The position numbers and the translations under genes are program-made. From Oscillospiraceae bacterium (GTDB taxonomy: Bacteria; Bacillota; Clostridia; Oscillospirales; Ruminococcaceae), in the NCBI GenBank assembly GCA_021769525.1, contig JAETSQ010000025.1:1-42001 (forward strand): 42,001 nt of DNA, written 5' to 3'. The notes under the pieces are model-generated. The model did not search any database, had not been told where the DNA came from, and saw nothing but the letters and a program-made list of their open reading frames with translations. Shown here in pieces: positions 39,887 to 42,001 of the stretch (the first letter of the stretch is position 1; every line of letters begins with the position of its first letter).

Positions 39887-40366
39887 ATGACCTACTACTT
39901 TGAAGCCGTCACCACCTACGACAAGCGGAGCCTCCGGGAGTTCACCAAGTACCACTACCGCCATGTGGCCCCCGCCCTGCCCATCCTCCTGCTGCTCCTG
40001 GGGGCGGCGGCCCTCCCTTTGGGGATCTTCCAAAAGGGCGGGCTGACGATGGCGGTGGCCGGGGCGGTCCTGCTGGTCTTCGGGGTCAATCTGCTGCTGG
40101 GGCGGTTTTCCGCCGGGGCACAGGATGCCCAGGAGAACCGCATCCGCTTCTTTGACGACCGGGTGGAATACGCCGGACGGCAGGAGCAGGGCTACTACAC
40201 CTACAGCCAGGTGATCCGCCTGCGGGAAAACAGCAAATACTTCTTCCTCTACGTGGCCAAGAACCGGGCCCTGCTGGTGGAAAAGGCCCGGATGACCCTG
40301 GGGAGCCCGGAGCAGCTTCGCTTGTTCCTCCGGGAGAAGCTGCCCCAATGCGGCGAGGAGGGATGA
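39887..40366 (+). CDS. YcxB-like membrane protein 1
   Basis: 159 residues. MTYYFEAVTTYDKRSLREFT is an N-terminal beta segment, two transmembrane helices follow (about 36-75, PALPILLLLLGAAALPLG and MAVAGAVLLVFGVNLLLG), then a YcxB-like C-terminal domain (RIRFFDDRVEYAGRQEQGYY, YSQVIRLRENSKYFFLYVAK). Typical of stand-alone YcxB-family proteins of unknown role. I chose ATG 39887 with GAGG about 10 nt upstream; an in-frame GTG at 39872 precedes it. It is a tandem paralogue of the next gene, three nt away. Confidence 0.82.
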   Translation: MTYYFEAVTTYDKRSLREFTKYHYRHVAPALPILLLLLGAAALPLGIFQKGGLTMAVAGAVLLVFGVNLLLGRFSAGAQDAQENRIRFFDDRVEYAGRQEQGYYTYSQVIRLRENSKYFFLYVAKNRALLVEKARMTLGSPEQLRLFLREKLPQCGEEG

Positions 40367-40369
40367 GCG

Positions 40370-40879
40370 GTGGAATATTACTTTGAGGCCGTTACCGCCT
40401 ACGATAAAGAGGCGGTGCGCCATTACACCACCTACCACTACCGCCACGTAGACCGGCGGGGACCGCTGGCCTACCTGATACTGGGCGGTCTGCTGGCGGG
40501 CTTTTCTGTGTGGCGTTTTTGGGCGGGAGAGCTGCTGCTGCCCGCGGTCCTGGGCGCTTTAGGTCTGGGGCTGCTGCTGGCGGGGATCAATATGCTGACC
40601 GGCAAGGCCCCGGTGAAGGTCCCCGACCCGGTGGACGGCCGCCCGCTGATGAACCGCCAGCGGTTCTTTGAGGACCGGGTGGAGTACGCCGGGCCCCAGA
40701 GCGAGGGCTACCACACCTACCGCCAAATTTCCCGCATCGGGGAGGACCCGGCATATTTTTACATCTACGTCGGCAGCAATCAGGCTCTGGTGGTGCAAAA
40801 ATCCGGGATGACTCTGGGCACCCCGGACCAGCTGCGGGAATTTTTGCGGCAGAGGACGGGGCCGGGCGTGATGCGGTAA
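40370..40879 (+). CDS. YcxB-like membrane protein 2
   Basis: 169 residues, paralogue of the preceding protein: EYYFEAVTAYDKEAVRHYTT matches the first gene's N-terminus, two membrane helices lie at about 36-80, then RFFEDRVEYAGPQSEGYHTY and MTLGTPDQLREFLRQRTG. Start GTG 40370 with GAGGAGGG seven nt upstream. The shared motif EDRVEYAG / DDRVEYAG and the similar C-terminal halves show a tandem duplication. Probably co-translated with its neighbour. Confidence 0.82.
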   Translation: MEYYFEAVTAYDKEAVRHYTTYHYRHVDRRGPLAYLILGGLLAGFSVWRFWAGELLLPAVLGALGLGLLLAGINMLTGKAPVKVPDPVDGRPLMNRQRFFEDRVEYAGPQSEGYHTYRQISRIGEDPAYFYIYVGSNQALVVQKSGMTLGTPDQLREFLRQRTGPGVMR

Positions 40880-40901
40880 CGATGGGAAAGGAGGCGGCGG
40901 C

Positions 40902-41615
40902 ATGGGGTTCTCCTACGACCTGCACATCCACAGCTGTCTTTCCCCCTGCGGGGATGACGACATGACCCCGCCCAACATCGCCAACATGGCGGCGCTGCTG
41001 GGGCTGGACCTCATCGCCGTCACCGACCACAACTCCTGCCGCAACGCCGGGGCAGTGATGGAGGCCGCCCGGATGCTGGACCTGCCCCTGCGGGTGCTCC
41101 CCGGCATGGAGGTGACCACTGCCGAGGAGGTCCACGTGGTCTGTCTCTTCCCGGAGCTTTCCGCCGCCCAGGCCGCCGGGGAAGCGGTGGAGGCCGCCCT
41201 GCTGCCGGTAAAGAACAAGCCGGAGATCTTCGGCCACCAGTGGATCCTGGGGCCGGGGGAGGAACGGCTGGGGGAGCTGGAGACCCTGCTCATCAACGCC
41301 ACCAGCCTTTCCATCGACGATATGCCCGCCTTCGCCCGGCGCTATGGGGGGGTGGCCTTCCCCGCCCACATCGACCGCTCCTCCAACAGCGTCTTTGCAA
41401 ATCTGGGGTACTTCCCGGACTACCTGGACTTTGCCTTTGCCGAGGTTTGGCGCCCGGAGGCATTCTTCCGGGACGGCGCCCACAGGGACATCCGGGAGCG
41501 GTACACCATTCTGAAAAATTCCGACGCCCACTACCTGGACAAGATGAAGGAGGGGGAGCCGGTGGAGACACTGGGGACCCTGGACGAGTTCCTGGCGCGG
41601 CTGTTTGGGGCGTAA
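40902..41615 (+). CDS. PHP-domain phosphoesterase
   Basis: 237 residues. Metal-binding motifs of the PHP fold: DLHIHSCLSPCGDDD (motif I), VTDHNSCRNAGAVME (motif II), MEVTTAEEVHVVCLF (Glu, then His), PAHIDRSSNSV (motif III) and NSDAHYLDKM (motif IV). Stand-alone PHP proteins hydrolyse phosphoesters; the substrate is not clear. This type commonly accompanies DRTGG/HATPase/hydrogenase-like genes in clostridia, which supports one functional unit. ATG 40902 has GAAAGGAGG upstream. It is the last gene of the operon; I see no strong terminator before the tRNA promoter at 41675. Confidence 0.9.
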   Translation: MGFSYDLHIHSCLSPCGDDDMTPPNIANMAALLGLDLIAVTDHNSCRNAGAVMEAARMLDLPLRVLPGMEVTTAEEVHVVCLFPELSAAQAAGEAVEAALLPVKNKPEIFGHQWILGPGEERLGELETLLINATSLSIDDMPAFARRYGGVAFPAHIDRSSNSVFANLGYFPDYLDFAFAEVWRPEAFFRDGAHRDIRERYTILKNSDAHYLDKMKEGEPVETLGTLDEFLARLFGA

Positions 41616-41674
41616 AGGCCACCGGCTTGCCAGGGAGGAGGCGGGAAAAGACGAAAAAAAGGGGAAATTTACCC

Positions 41675-41703
41675 TTGCATTCCATCCGGGTGTATGGTAT
41701 AAT
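41675..41703 (+). promoter_or_regulatory. strong promoter of the tRNA-fMet locus
   Basis: -35 TTGCAT (41675-41680), 17-nt spacer, perfect -10 TATAAT (41698-41703). The start would be near 41710, 16 nt before the half-tRNA and about 98 nt before the intact tRNA. I see no second promoter between the two. Confidence 0.8.
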
Positions 41704-41725
41704 GGATAACGTTCCCACAAGATAG

Positions 41726-41766
<41 letters not shown>

Positions 41767-41807
41767 TGACGAACACCTTGCAAAACCCGTGCATAAAAAT
41801 TCAATAC

Positions 41808-41884
<77 letters not shown>

Positions 41885-41885
41885 A

Positions 41886-41925
41886 AAACCCGCTGATTTC
41901 CCTTGGAAATCAGCGGGTTTTCTCT
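41886..41925 (+). terminator. intrinsic terminator after tRNA-fMet
   Basis: 16-bp perfect stem AAACCCGCTGATTTCC / GGAAATCAGCGGGTTT with a CTT loop, followed by TCTCTGTCTT, directly after the CCA end. Confidence 0.85.
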
Positions 41926-42001
41926 GTCTTCTGGTTTTTCTTGCAACGGAACTTTTTCTTTTTGACCCAGGTTTTGACCCATACGGGGAAATCACCGGGA
42001 A

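Overview
The window looks like a chromosomal piece of a GC-rich anaerobic Firmicute of class Clostridia, most likely an Oscillospiraceae/Ruminococcaceae-type gut bacterium. This is inferred from several things: strong Gram-positive ribosome-binding sites (AAGGAGG), the Firmicutes order yicC-remA-gmk-rpoZ-priA-def-fmt-rsmB-rlmN-prpC-prkC-rsgA-thiN, a clostridial [FeFe]-hydrogenase-like sensory operon, and many short palindromic repeats between genes. No genus can be assigned from the sequence alone.

Layout. 1-650: 5' end and leader of a 16S rRNA gene on the minus strand. 654-4268: a GNAT acetyltransferase, then two alpha/beta-hydrolase esterases and an ATP-grasp ligase. 4310-7472: a three-gene flavoprotein cluster of anaerobic glycerol-3-phosphate dehydrogenase type (GlpA-like, GlpB-like, DUF1667); its middle gene carries an internal deletion and frameshift. 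7744-9634: three minus-strand genes (a duplicated zinc-ribbon membrane protein, a Nudix hydrolase, an unknown). 9635-10204: a gene-free mosaic of palindromic repeats. 10205-24967: the long minus-strand housekeeping block from yicC down to thiN, covering RNA surveillance, GMP kinase, RNA polymerase omega, replication restart, formyl-methionine start and removal, rRNA methylation, the PASTA kinase/PP2C pair, a ribosome-assembly GTPase and thiamine pyrophosphate synthesis. coaBC and rpe, usually in this block in Bacillus, are absent here.

25128-35803 is on the plus strand: a YegP-like protein, a GlmU with a degenerate pyrophosphorylase half, Prs, a 994-residue lipoprotein (CAP domain, five Cys-rich repeats, Glu-Pro tail), Pth and Mfd. 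The lipoprotein gene lies between two copies of the last 140 bp of prs, so this segment looks inserted into an ancestral prs-pth-mfd order. After a second repeat mosaic (35804-36233) comes an unknown membrane protein on the minus strand. A divergent operon follows (DRTGG, HATPase, [FeFe]-hydrogenase-like iron-sulfur protein, DRTGG, two YcxB-like membrane proteins, PHP phosphoesterase), preceded by a Rex-like palindrome. The window closes with an initiator tRNA preceded by a truncated copy of its own 5' half.

Most notable: the prs 3'-end duplication around the Cys-rich CAP lipoprotein; a two-copy intergenic element whose helices change in a compensatory way; the putative sensory hydrogenase operon; the broken GlpB-like gene; and the half-tRNA in front of the initiator tRNA. 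All calls come from reading the sequence; no database search was run.
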